Shown here: piece by piece, positions 1-8,433 of the stretch
Position numbering within the stretch: the stretch's first letter is position 1
Layout of the letters: each line of letters opens with the position of its first letter
Source of the DNA: VRUE01 sp963732225
GTDB lineage: Bacteria; Actinomycetota; Thermoleophilia; Solirubrobacterales; 70-9
Direction of reading: 5' to 3'
Assembly (NCBI GenBank): GCA_963732225.1
Contig: CAVSYR010000005.1
Location: 372,001 to 436,000 of the forward strand
DNA: 64,000 bases
The notes under the pieces: generated by a model
Database searches by the model: none
The model's input: only the letters and a program-made list of their open reading frames with translations
What the model was told of the DNA's origin: nothing
Made by a program: the position numbers and the translations under genes

Positions 1-1110
1 GGTGTAGACGACGGCGGCGTCAACCGCGGCGGTGAAGCGCTGCGAGGCCTCCTCGGAGGCAGTGACGATCGCCTCCGAATGGCCGGTGCCGTGGGCGTTG
101 ACGTGGTCGATCGCCTCCTCGAGCGAGTCGATGACCGCGACGGACAGCTTCAGGTCGAGGTACTCGCTGTCCCAGTCCGCTTCGCTTGCGGAACCAACCT
201 CGATTCTGCCCGCGAGTTGGCGCGCGCGTTCGTCGCCAACCAACTCGACACCGGCATCGCGCAGTTCGGCGAGCGCGGCGGGCAGGAAGTCGGCGGCAAC
301 GGCGGCATCGACCAGCAGCGTCTCGGCCGCGTTGCAAACGCCGGGGCGCTGGGTCTTGGCGTTGAGCGCGATCCGTCGCGCCATCTCCAGATCGGCGTCG
401 GCGTGAACGTAGACGTGGCAGTTGCCGGCGGCGGCATAGATCACCGGCACCGTCGCGACGTCCTTGAGGGCGTTCTTCAGGCCCTCGCCCCCCCGCGGGA
501 TCAGCAGGTCGACGGTGCGCTCCTGCCTCGCCAGCTCAGCAAGCTCGTTGCGATCGCCGCTGGCGAGCAGCAGCACGGCGTCCTCGGGCAACCCCGCCTC
601 GCCCAGCGCCTCGCGCACGACAGCCGCGAGAGCGCCGTTCGAGCGTTCCGCGTAACTCGACCCCCGCAGCACGATCGCGTTGCCGCTCTTGATCGTCAGC
701 GCCGCGCAGTCGATCGTCACGTTAGGCCGCGCCTCATAGACGACGGCAACCACTCCCAGCGGCACCCGGACCTTGCGCAGGTCCAAGCCGCTCTGCAGGG
801 TCTTGCCTTCAAGCTCCTCACCGATCGGGTCCGCGAGCGAGGCGACCGCCCGCACGCCCTCTGCCATCGCGATGACGCGGTCCTCCGTCAGCGTCAAGCG
901 GTCGCGCAGAGCCTGGTTAAGGCCAGTGGCGCGCTCGTCGGCAAGATCGGCTGCGTTCGCCTCGAGGATCTCGTCGACCCGTTCCCCCAGCAGTCGCGCG
1001 GTAGCGGCGAGCGCCGCGTCCTTGCTTGCGGTCGATGCCGAGGCAAGCTCGCGCGCCGCGCGGCGCGCGGCCTCGCAGGTCTCGGCCACCGTCTTGGTCG
1101 TGACTGCCAT
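1..1110 (-). CDS. proA: gamma-glutamyl phosphate reductase (glutamate-5-semialdehyde dehydrogenase), C-terminus cut by window edge
   Basis: Second step of proline synthesis: NADPH reduction of glutamyl-5-phosphate to glutamate-5-semialdehyde in the cytoplasm. Reading the minus strand from the ATG at 1110 gives 370 open codons to the window edge, beginning MAVTTKTVAETCEAARRAA. The family's nucleotide-binding start (VYEARPNVTIDC), the glycine-rich segment LLIPRGGEGLKNALK and the catalytic cysteine in QRPGVCNAAETLLVD (about residue 259) are all present. About 50 C-terminal residues should lie outside the window. It follows a cyclase-type gene by 33 bases and belongs with proB, which lies beyond that gene. 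Identification is firm. Confidence 0.95.
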   Translation of the reverse strand, partial: MAVTTKTVAETCEAARRAARELASASTASKDAALAATARLLGERVDEILEANAADLADERATGLNQALRDRLTLTEDRVIAMAEGVRAVASLADPIGEELEGKTLQSGLDLRKVRVPLGVVAVVYEARPNVTIDCAALTIKSGNAIVLRGSSYAERSNGALAAVVREALGEAGLPEDAVLLLASGDRNELAELARQERTVDLLIPRGGEGLKNALKDVATVPVIYAAAGNCHVYVHADADLEMARRIALNAKTQRPGVCNAAETLLVDAAVAADFLPAALAELRDAGVELVGDERARQLAGRIEVGSASEADWDSEYLDLKLSVAVIDSLEEAIDHVNAHGTGHSEAIVTASEEASQRFTAAVDAAVVYT

Positions 1111-1143
1111 CGAGAGCTAAGGGTAGCTGGGCCCAGCCCGTGC

Positions 1144-4100
1144 TCAGCCGCCGAACATCGGTTCCAGCCTCATCGCGATCTCGACGTCCCCTTCGACCCG
1201 GCAGCGGCCACTGAACATCGCGGCGAGCGGGTTCTCGATGCCGGCGGTGACCCGCACCCAGTCGGCAAGGCCGAAATGGACCGTGGCGGCAGCGTTGAGC
1301 GGGGCCGGCTCGACCAGATGAACATGACCGGCGCGGGAGTCGATCGCCATCGCCCAGCGCCAGGGCGCGTCGGCCGGCGGCTCGATCGCGAGCGGTTCCA
1401 GCTCGTAGGCAACGATGCCCTCGAAGCCGCCGGCCTGGGACGGCTGAAAGCCCCGCAGCATCGCCCGCAGCAGCGACCGCTGCCGACGTGGGTCGATGAA
1501 GCGGCTCTCAAGCTCGGTGTCATTGAGACCGCGCGCCATCGAAGCGAGAGCGCGCCTCCCGCCGCGAGCGGCCAGAGCACGGATCGGGCGAGGTCGCTCT
1601 TGTGGCCGGCCGACTGGGTTGACAGGACGACCCTCGATCTCCGCCCGAGCGCGGGAAGCAGGCACCACCGAGATCGCCATTCCGTAGCGCTCGGCCAGCC
1701 CTTCACTCTCGGCGAGCACGGCTGAAGCCTCGGCTGTCCTGTCGAGGCGATGGAGGGCGAGCGCCAGATCGACCCGAGCAAGCGGCCTCATCCAACCGAT
1801 CCCGAGCTGATCAGCGCGACTGACTGCGGCTCGCAGCGATACGGCGGCCTTGCCAGGCTCGCCCAGCACGAGCTGAAGCTGGCCGAGGTGCCAGGTAGGC
1901 AACTGCCCGAGAGCAACCACGGGCATGGCCGCGACCAAATAGTCACCGAGCTGCTCGACCAGCGGCAGCAAGCGCGAGGCTGCCTCGGCGTCCTCCGTTC
2001 TTGCCGCCGCATAGGCGAGCATGCAGACCGTCGGCGGCAAGTGGCCGTCGGGCCGTCGCAGCGGCTCGATGTCGCCGGTAACCACCTCCCGCAACAGCTC
2101 GCGAGCGGTCTCCACATCGTCATCGAGAGCAGCCCCGAATGCCTTGAACGCCTTGCTGAACCCGCGGGGCGTTGCCACGTCTACTGCCTCCGCTCCCAAG
2201 CGGGTGGCCGAGTAGTCACCGTCATAGGTGGATCTCGTCGCGGAGACGGCAAAGAGGGCGAGGGCCACGTGGAGGTCCGGCCGCAGGTGCCGCAACGCCT
2301 CGGCCGCACCGAGAATCAGCGTTTCCCCTCGCTCGCGTTCGCCCTTGTCGAGGCAACGCATTCCTCGCTGCGCGTCCACCTCCCAGGTGAAGCGGGGGCT
2401 GCCGAGGCGCTCGGCGATCACTCCCATGCGCTCGATCGCCGCTTCGCACTGATCGATGTCTCCTTTCGCGTAGGACTCCGACACGGACCACTGCACGAGG
2501 CGGAAGCGAAGGTCATCGCGCGGGCAGTCCGGCTCGAGGGTGAGCAGCGGCTCGAGGCCACGTTCGAAGACCTCGGAGCTGTGCAGCGGATCCTCGTTAC
2601 GCACGAAGGAACGGACGAGCTTCGTGAAGCGAGCCAAGATCTCCCCTTCGGCATCGCCCAGACGCTGCGCCAGCTCGGCCGCGCGCGCGTCGAGGCGAAC
2701 GAGTGTCTCGTTGTCTTCCGTGAAGGCCATCAGATAGGCGAGCCTGAAGATCATCCGCAAGGAAAGCCTGGGCTGATCGTCGCCGAGGGCGTCCAAGCCC
2801 TCGCGCAGGTACTCGAGTGCCACCGGATCGTCGGTGCCGACCTCCCAACCGAAGCCGATGTCGCCGCCGGCAAAGCCAAGCGCCGCCCGAGCCAGGGTCT
2901 CAGCGTCACCGATTCGCCGCGCGGTTTCGATCGCGGCGCGAAACGAGTCGCGGGCGCTGACCAGGTTCGCCGCCAGCAGCTCCTGCTCCGCGAGGGCCAG
3001 TTGCGCTTGCCCTCGGGCAGCGAGATCGCCCTCGTCGAGAAGAGCGAGGACGCTGCGCAGGTGGGTGACCGCCTGCTCGTGGTCATGTTGCTCGGCGGCA
3101 ATCGCGGCGGCGGCCCGGTAGGCGTCGATCGCGGGCTCCGGCCCCGCCAGCCCGACCGCGAGCCCATAGTGGCGCGCAAGCTCGGCCGGCTCGGCATCTG
3201 CCTCATCCTCCAGCGCCTGGGCCAGGGACAGGTGCAATCGCGCTTTCGCGGCCTCCCCCGTGGCGGCGATCAGCGCCTCGCGCACCAGCGCATGGGGGAA
3301 GGCCACGGTCGGCTCCGCCGCCGTGACTTCATCGACGAGCCGCTCGGCCAAGGCCTCCTCGATCGCTACTTGGGCCTCTTCGGGATCGAACCCTGCCGCC
3401 CTGGCGGCTAGACCCACCCGCGCCGACGGCCCGATCGCGGCCACGGCGCAGAGCAGCCGCTCGGTTTTCGGACTGAGCCGTGAGAGCCGCTCCTCGACCA
3501 GGCCGGCGACGGCGCTGGGCACCGGAGCGGTGTCGAGCGCATCGCCTTCGCGCAGGACGCCCAGACCATCGAGGTCGCGGGCCAGCTCGCCGGCGAAGAA
3601 GGGATTACCTGCGGTGCGCGCCTGCAGCCGAGCCGCCAGCCCGGGGGTGATCGAGCGCCCGACCTTGGCGCTGACCAGCGCCGCCGTGCCGGAGGCGTCG
3701 AGGCCCTCCAAGCGCAGCTCCTCGAGATCACCGGTGCGGCGCAGGCCCGCGAGCACGCGGGAAACGGGATGCCGGCGCCCAAGCTCACGGTCGCGCGCGG
3801 TGACGACCAGCGCCAGCTGGGGGTGGGAGCCTTCGAGTATGTGCTCGAGCGCCTGGGCCGAGGCCGGGTCGCACCAGTGGGCGTCGTCGAGGACGATGTG
3901 CAGCGGCGCGCCATCCGCCGCCCTGGCGAGGGTCGCGCTGATTCCTCGCAGCAATCGATAACGGGCGCCCTCGGCCAGCACCGTCGAGGCGGCAGCGGCG
4001 GACTCGCCTCTTCCCGCGTGCTCGCTCAGCTCAGGCACGAGGGCGGAGAATTCAGGCCCGGCCACCCCGGCGAGGGCCTTACGCCACTCGGCGTCGCCGG

Positions 4101-4971
4101 TCAGCGCCAGCTCTCCCACAGCGCGGACCCAGGGCTCGAACGGGACCACCGGCTCGGGCGGGCAACGGGCCAAGACGACGGTCGCGCCGAGAGCGTGGGC
4201 CTCGGCTGCTGCCGCAGCCGCGTGACGGGTCTTGCCGATGCCGGGTTCGCCGAGGATCGAAACCGCTCGACAGCCATCGCGCGGGGCCGTCGCCCCACGC
4301 AGGAAGGCGATCTCGCGATCGCGGCCGATCAGCGGCTCCTCCGCATAGGCGGCGAGCGCGCGGGGAAGCCGCGTGGGAGGACGTGGTGCCACCGGCTCCT
4401 CGCCGGCACCCGGCGTCTCACCCAGAGTCGCAACTCCCTGCATGGCGTCGGTGGCGAGGAGCTGACGCCAGAACAGCCGCGCGGCGCGCACCGGGACCGG
4501 CACGCCCTTCAACTCGTACTCGCTCGCGTCCTCGAGCGTGAAACCTTCGCGCGAGGCGACCAGCTCACAGGCCAGCTCGTGCACCAAGACCTCTCCCGTT
4601 GCGGCCACGGAGGAGAGCCGGCTGGCAATCACCACCGTCATGCCGTGCAGATCCTCCCCGTCGGGGATCGGCTCCCCGGCGGCAATGCCGACCCTTACGG
4701 CAATCCCGATTCCTCCGTTGGCCTGGTCGAGCTGCTCGACCGAGGCCTGGATCGCCGCCCCGGCTCGCAGCGCACCGAGGGCGCTCTCGAAGCTGGACAT
4801 CACGCCGTCGCCAAGGGTCTTGACAACCCTGCCACCAGCCCCCGCGACCGCCCGGTTGACATCGCTTACATGGGCGCGCCGGACCCGGTCCATGCGGTCA
4901 TCGCCCAGCGCGGCAAGCAGCGCAGTCGAATCGACCAGGTCGCTGAACACCACGATCGCGACGCCACCCAT
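1144..4971 (-). CDS. class III nucleotide cyclase domain - AAA/STAND ATPase - TPR - SCP2-like fusion protein (1275 aa)
   Basis: Large cytoplasmic signalling protein. Residues 1-170 form a class III cyclase domain: metal Asp in FSDLVDST, KTLGDGVMSSF with the second metal Asp and the purine-type Lys, and DLHGMTVVIASRL. The usual transition-state Asn of the last motif is Val, so activity is uncertain. Residues about 210-640 form a STAND/AAA ATPase with P-loop GEPGIGKT (about 239) and Walker B HIVLDDAHWCD. Residues about 640-1110 are helical TPR-like repeats. The last 125 residues (ESRFIDPRRQR to MFSGRCRVEGDVEIAMRLE) resemble an SCP2 lipid-carrier fold; I infer this from the motif pattern. It separates proB from proA. 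No DNA-binding domain is seen. The ligand and product are unknown. Confidence 0.85.
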   Translation of the reverse strand: MGGVAIVVFSDLVDSTALLAALGDDRMDRVRRAHVSDVNRAVAGAGGRVVKTLGDGVMSSFESALGALRAGAAIQASVEQLDQANGGIGIAVRVGIAAGEPIPDGEDLHGMTVVIASRLSSVAATGEVLVHELACELVASREGFTLEDASEYELKGVPVPVRAARLFWRQLLATDAMQGVATLGETPGAGEEPVAPRPPTRLPRALAAYAEEPLIGRDREIAFLRGATAPRDGCRAVSILGEPGIGKTRHAAAAAAEAHALGATVVLARCPPEPVVPFEPWVRAVGELALTGDAEWRKALAGVAGPEFSALVPELSEHAGRGESAAAASTVLAEGARYRLLRGISATLARAADGAPLHIVLDDAHWCDPASAQALEHILEGSHPQLALVVTARDRELGRRHPVSRVLAGLRRTGDLEELRLEGLDASGTAALVSAKVGRSITPGLAARLQARTAGNPFFAGELARDLDGLGVLREGDALDTAPVPSAVAGLVEERLSRLSPKTERLLCAVAAIGPSARVGLAARAAGFDPEEAQVAIEEALAERLVDEVTAAEPTVAFPHALVREALIAATGEAAKARLHLSLAQALEDEADAEPAELARHYGLAVGLAGPEPAIDAYRAAAAIAAEQHDHEQAVTHLRSVLALLDEGDLAARGQAQLALAEQELLAANLVSARDSFRAAIETARRIGDAETLARAALGFAGGDIGFGWEVGTDDPVALEYLREGLDALGDDQPRLSLRMIFRLAYLMAFTEDNETLVRLDARAAELAQRLGDAEGEILARFTKLVRSFVRNEDPLHSSEVFERGLEPLLTLEPDCPRDDLRFRLVQWSVSESYAKGDIDQCEAAIERMGVIAERLGSPRFTWEVDAQRGMRCLDKGERERGETLILGAAEALRHLRPDLHVALALFAVSATRSTYDGDYSATRLGAEAVDVATPRGFSKAFKAFGAALDDDVETARELLREVVTGDIEPLRRPDGHLPPTVCMLAYAAARTEDAEAASRLLPLVEQLGDYLVAAMPVVALGQLPTWHLGQLQLVLGEPGKAAVSLRAAVSRADQLGIGWMRPLARVDLALALHRLDRTAEASAVLAESEGLAERYGMAISVVPASRARAEIEGRPVNPVGRPQERPRPIRALAARGGRRALASMARGLNDTELESRFIDPRRQRSLLRAMLRGFQPSQAGGFEGIVAYELEPLAIEPPADAPWRWAMAIDSRAGHVHLVEPAPLNAAATVHFGLADWVRVTAGIENPLAAMFSGRCRVEGDVEIAMRLEPMFGG

Positions 4972-5042
4972 TGAGCAAACATCCTTGCGTAATCAGGCGG
5001 TAAACGCAGCGCTCCAACCAATGAGGCGAATCGAGGCTCTTC

Positions 5043-6131
5043 TTACACGAGCACGAAACGATCCCGGTGGATCACCTCGTCGGCAGCCCCGGGAAGGCGC
5101 TCGCGCACCTCCGCGCTCTTCAGCCCGATCACCTGAGAGAGCTCAGCGGCAGAAAAGTCGACGATGCCCTTGCCGATCACCGCGCCCTCGACGGTCACCT
5201 CAACGGCATCGCCGGCATCGAAATCGCCCTCGACCTCGGTGATACCGACCGGCAGCAGGCTGGAGCCGCTCTCGCGCAGCACCCGGGCGGCGCCGTCGTC
5301 CACGGCCAACCGCCCCTGGGCCGGCTTGCCGTACTTGAGCCAGAGCTTGAAGCTGGAGGCCCTCGAAGCCTGCGCGGCAAACCGCGTCCCAACGCCATCG
5401 CCCGCGGCCGCAGCCGCCAGCGTGCCGGCACTGGTTCCGTCGCAGACGACGGCGGGAATCCCGGACTTGCTCGCCATCTCGGCCGCGGCCACCTTGCTCC
5501 GCATTCCGCCCGAGCCGAAGGCCGAGGTCCTGTCACCGATCTCGAGGCCGGCCAGCTCGGAGAAGTCGGCCACCTCCGGGATCCGCTCGGCCGCTCGGTC
5601 GACCGCCGGGTCGGCGGTATGGAGGCCATCCGTGTTCGTCAGCAACACCAGCAGCCGCGCCTCAAGCAGGATCGCCACCTGGGCTGCGAGGAAGTCGTTG
5701 TCGCCGAAGGTGATCTCGTCAGTAGCGGTGGTGTCGTTCTCGTTGACCACCGGGACCACACCCCAGTCGATCAATCGTCGCAGCGTCTGGCGAGCGTTCA
5801 GGTAGTTGGTGCGGGCAGCGACGTCGGCGGCGGTGAGCAGGACCTGAGCGGCGCGGGTGCCGTGCGCGCCGAGGCGACTCTCGTAGGCGCGGAAGAGATC
5901 CCCCTGGCCGACCGCGGAGGCGGCCTGTAGCTCGTCCATCGCCGTCGGCCGCCGCGGCAGTTCCATCAGTCGTATTCCGCGGGCGATCGCGCCCGAGGTG
6001 ACCATCGCCACCCGCTCGCCCCCCTGCTCCAGGGCGGCTACCTGCGCGCAGACAGAATCGAGCACGTCGGTGCGCAGCGCGCCGTCATCGGCGGCGACGA
6101 TCGAGGAACCGAGCTTCACTACGAGGGTCAT
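5043..6131 (-). CDS. proB: glutamate 5-kinase
   Basis: First step of proline synthesis: ATP-dependent phosphorylation of glutamate, normally feedback-inhibited by proline. The 362 residues match the long bacterial form: an amino-acid-kinase fold (MTLVVKLGSSIV at the N-terminus, the glutamate loop ELQAASAVGQGDLFRAYES, VNENDTTATDEI, and GSGGMRSKVAAA near the nucleotide site) followed by a C-terminal PUA domain (about 275-350, GRLAVDDGAARVLRESGSSLLP). It is transcribed toward the cyclase fusion gene 71 bases downstream and then proA. The 89-base gap on its other side is a divergent promoter region shared with the plus-strand acyltransferase. Confidence 0.96.
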   Translation of the reverse strand: MTLVVKLGSSIVAADDGALRTDVLDSVCAQVAALEQGGERVAMVTSGAIARGIRLMELPRRPTAMDELQAASAVGQGDLFRAYESRLGAHGTRAAQVLLTAADVAARTNYLNARQTLRRLIDWGVVPVVNENDTTATDEITFGDNDFLAAQVAILLEARLLVLLTNTDGLHTADPAVDRAAERIPEVADFSELAGLEIGDRTSAFGSGGMRSKVAAAEMASKSGIPAVVCDGTSAGTLAAAAAGDGVGTRFAAQASRASSFKLWLKYGKPAQGRLAVDDGAARVLRESGSSLLPVGITEVEGDFDAGDAVEVTVEGAVIGKGIVDFSAAELSQVIGLKSAEVRERLPGAADEVIHRDRFVLV

Positions 6132-6220
6132 CGCCGCTCAGTGTATGAGCCGTCGCGCCCATCGACGATGGCCGGCTCCCACGCTCAAGAGCACGCTGCA
6201 ACACTGCCGAAGACTTAGTC

Positions 6221-8026
6221 ATGAGCAGACCGCAGGACAGTCGCCTGCCTTACCTGCCCGGGATCGATGCTCTGCGCGCGATCGCCGTGCTGGCGGTCTT
6301 CCTCTACCACGCCGGGGTCGGCTGGATGCCCGGCGGCTTCCTCGGCGTCGACGTCTTCTTCGTGATCAGCGGCTACCTGATCACCTCGCTGCTGCTCAGC
6401 GAGCAGCGCCGCACCGGCCGGGTGCGGCTCGGCCAGTTCTGGCTGCGGCGGGCGCGACGCCTGCTGCCGGCGGTCGGGGTGCTGATCGCGGTGACGATGA
6501 TCGTCGCCGCGATCGTCGAGCCCGACCGGCTGACCGAGCTGCGCGGCGATGCGATCTCCTCGCTCGCCTACGTCGCCAACTGGCACTTCATCTTCGAGCA
6601 CCAGTCCTACTTCGACCAGTTCCAGCGCCCCTCACTGTTCCGTCACCTCTGGTCGCTCTCGGTCGAGGAGCAGTTCTACCTCTTCTGGCCGTTGGCCTTC
6701 GCTGCCGGGATGTCATTGCTGGGGCGCAAGCGACTCGCCCTCGGTGTGCTCGCCGGCGCCGCCGCGTCTCTCGTCTTGATGTGGGTCCTGTTCGACCCAA
6801 CCGACGCCTCGCGTGTCTACTACGGCACCGAAACCCACGCCGCCGGCCTCCTAATCGGCGTCGCACTGGCGCTCGCCTGGGCTCCCTGGCAGCTGCAACG
6901 GGCGAAGCCAGGCCGCTGGTGCGGGCCGGTGCTCGACGCGCTCGGGGTCCTCGCCCTCGCCTACCTGATACTCAGCTTCCTGCGGGTCCACGACTACGAC
7001 CTGGCGCTCTTCCACGGCGGCTACCTCTGGATCGCCCTGGCGAGCGCGGCAGTGATCGCGGTCTTCGCCCATCCCGCGGCACGCCTCGGCGGCCTGGTGG
7101 CGCGACCGGCCCTGGTCTGGCTCGGCCTGCGCAGCTACAGCTTCTACCTCTGGCACTGGCCGGTACTGGCGCTGACCCGCCCCGGCCTCGACGTCTCGCT
7201 GCCGCGCGGCGTGTTGATCCCGCTGCAGCTGCTGGTCGTGCTCGCTCTCGCCGACCTCTCCTACCGTTTCGTCGAGCTGCCCTTCCGCGGCAAGCGCAAG
7301 CTGCCGGCGATGCCGGAGAACTGGCTGCGAGTAGGTCGCCCTGCGCTCGCCTTCGCAGTGGTGGCGATCATCGCGCTGGTCGGCTGGGGCGGCATCTTCT
7401 CGACCGGCGGCAACCACCTCCAGCCAGGCGTCGCCGCCGCCTCAACCGCGGAATTCGCCAAGGTCACGGTCAAGTCCGCGCCCCCTCGACATGCGGTCGC
7501 CGGTCACGGCCAGCGTCGGGCGTCGGCTGAACCCAGCGGCAAGCCACCCCGGATCGTCGCCTTCGGCGACTCGGTGATGATCGGAGCGAAGGAAAAGCTG
7601 GCGGCCCGCTTCGGTCGGCGCTTCTCGATGAACGCCAAGGTCGGGCGCCAGGCTGACGAATTCGTTGACTTGGCTCAGCGCCTGAAGCGCCGCGGGAGTC
7701 ACATCGATGCCCTGATCATCCAGATGGGCAACAACGGCCCCCTCTACGGCGATGAAATGGAAGCCCTGCGCAAGGCGACCTCAAACGTCAGCGAGCTCTT
7801 CCTGATCAACGACCACGCGCCGGTCTCCTGGCAGGACGAGTCCAACCACGCACTCGAGGAAGCCGACGAAACCTGGCCCCACACGACGCTGATCAACTGG
7901 GCCCCGGTCGCCGCCGCCCACGAAAACCTACTCTGGGACGGCATCCACCTGACTCCCGGCGGGGCCGGCATCTACGCCCGGTTGGTCAGCCGAGCTGTGA
8001 GATCTGCACTCGCGCGTCAGCGATAA
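6221..8026 (+). CDS. membrane acyltransferase (OafA/YrhL type) with C-terminal SGNH domain
   Basis: Predicted O-acyltransferase that modifies an extracellular glycan. Residues about 10-350 are an acyltransferase-3 domain of roughly ten membrane helices, with the signatures LPGIDALRAIAVLAVFLYHA, GVDVFFVISGYLIT, WSLSVEEQFYLFWP and SYSFYLWHWPVLAL. A low-complexity linker follows, then an SGNH hydrolase-like domain from about 440 with GDSVMIG (nucleophile Ser), GNNGP and the catalytic DGIHLTPGG. This two-domain layout is known in acylation of peptidoglycan, O-antigen or teichoic polymers; the actual substrate here is unknown. It is the only plus-strand gene in the first 23 kb and interrupts the conserved obgE-proB spacing, which suggests insertion. 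Confidence 0.93.
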   Translation: MSRPQDSRLPYLPGIDALRAIAVLAVFLYHAGVGWMPGGFLGVDVFFVISGYLITSLLLSEQRRTGRVRLGQFWLRRARRLLPAVGVLIAVTMIVAAIVEPDRLTELRGDAISSLAYVANWHFIFEHQSYFDQFQRPSLFRHLWSLSVEEQFYLFWPLAFAAGMSLLGRKRLALGVLAGAAASLVLMWVLFDPTDASRVYYGTETHAAGLLIGVALALAWAPWQLQRAKPGRWCGPVLDALGVLALAYLILSFLRVHDYDLALFHGGYLWIALASAAVIAVFAHPAARLGGLVARPALVWLGLRSYSFYLWHWPVLALTRPGLDVSLPRGVLIPLQLLVVLALADLSYRFVELPFRGKRKLPAMPENWLRVGRPALAFAVVAIIALVGWGGIFSTGGNHLQPGVAAASTAEFAKVTVKSAPPRHAVAGHGQRRASAEPSGKPPRIVAFGDSVMIGAKEKLAARFGRRFSMNAKVGRQADEFVDLAQRLKRRGSHIDALIIQMGNNGPLYGDEMEALRKATSNVSELFLINDHAPVSWQDESNHALEEADETWPHTTLINWAPVAAAHENLLWDGIHLTPGGAGIYARLVSRAVRSALARQR

Positions 8027-8211
8027 GGCTTCGAGGGTGTGCCGTAGAAGGACTCGCGGTCCGAAAGGCTAGCGAGAAACAACGCAATCGCGATGAATAC
8101 AGCGTCACCGAAAATGCCAGCGAAGTGCTGGAGATCCAGCGCCTGCCTAGCCAAGCCTACGACCGCCGAGGCAGCGACAACTCCCAATGCGATGCGGACA
8201 AAACGTATCAT
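8017..8211 (-). CDS. small two-helix membrane protein (64 aa), function unknown
   Basis: Begins MIRFVRIALGVVAASAVVGL and contains two hydrophobic stretches (about 3-22 and 32-48), with a short charged tail ending TPSKPYR. The ATG overlaps the TGA of the upstream small gene (TGATG at 8213-8209), a translational-coupling arrangement used repeatedly in this genome and the main reason for believing it is real. Its stop lies inside the 3' end of the convergent acyltransferase gene (10-base overlap). No family recognised. An upstream in-frame start at 8265 would give 82 residues but would overlap the neighbour more heavily. Confidence 0.5.
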   Translation of the reverse strand: MIRFVRIALGVVAASAVVGLARQALDLQHFAGIFGDAVFIAIALFLASLSDRESFYGTPSKPYR

Positions 8212-8393
8212 CAATTGAATAGTACTCGGCTCGCCAGACCAACGGCAATACCGGCCGCGATCCAATTGGCTTCAACCTGGCGGACCCGCATCGCCGGCCA
8301 TTCTTTGCCACGGCGACGCTCAGAGCGATGGATCAGCATGCGTCCCACGATGGAGCCCGCGCCAGCGCCAATCAGAACGTCCTGAAGCAACAC
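8211..8393 (-). CDS. small membrane protein (60 aa), function unknown
   Basis: GTG start; sequence begins MLLQDVLIGAGAGSIVGRML, with a glycine-rich first hydrophobic segment, a basic middle (HRSERRRGKEW) and a second hydrophobic segment near the C-terminus (ANWIAAGIAVGLASRVLF). This is consistent with a two-helix inner-membrane hairpin. It is coupled by TGATG to the 64-residue gene downstream, so the pair is probably co-translated. It lies 40 bases after the obgE stop on the same strand. There is no good Shine-Dalgarno in front of the GTG, so the start is uncertain. I do not recognise the family. Confidence 0.45.
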   Translation of the reverse strand: MLLQDVLIGAGAGSIVGRMLIHRSERRRGKEWPAMRVRQVEANWIAAGIAVGLASRVLFN

Positions 8394-8433
8394 TCCGTCT
8401 CAAGCATCAGTGGCCCAGAACTCTCCCCTCTCA

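Noticed and set aside
79..3411. Two long plus-strand frames (79-1725 and 1750-3411) across proA and the cyclase fusion
   Set aside because: Mirror images of real minus-strand genes in GC-rich DNA; no motifs, and the opposite strand carries full domain signatures.
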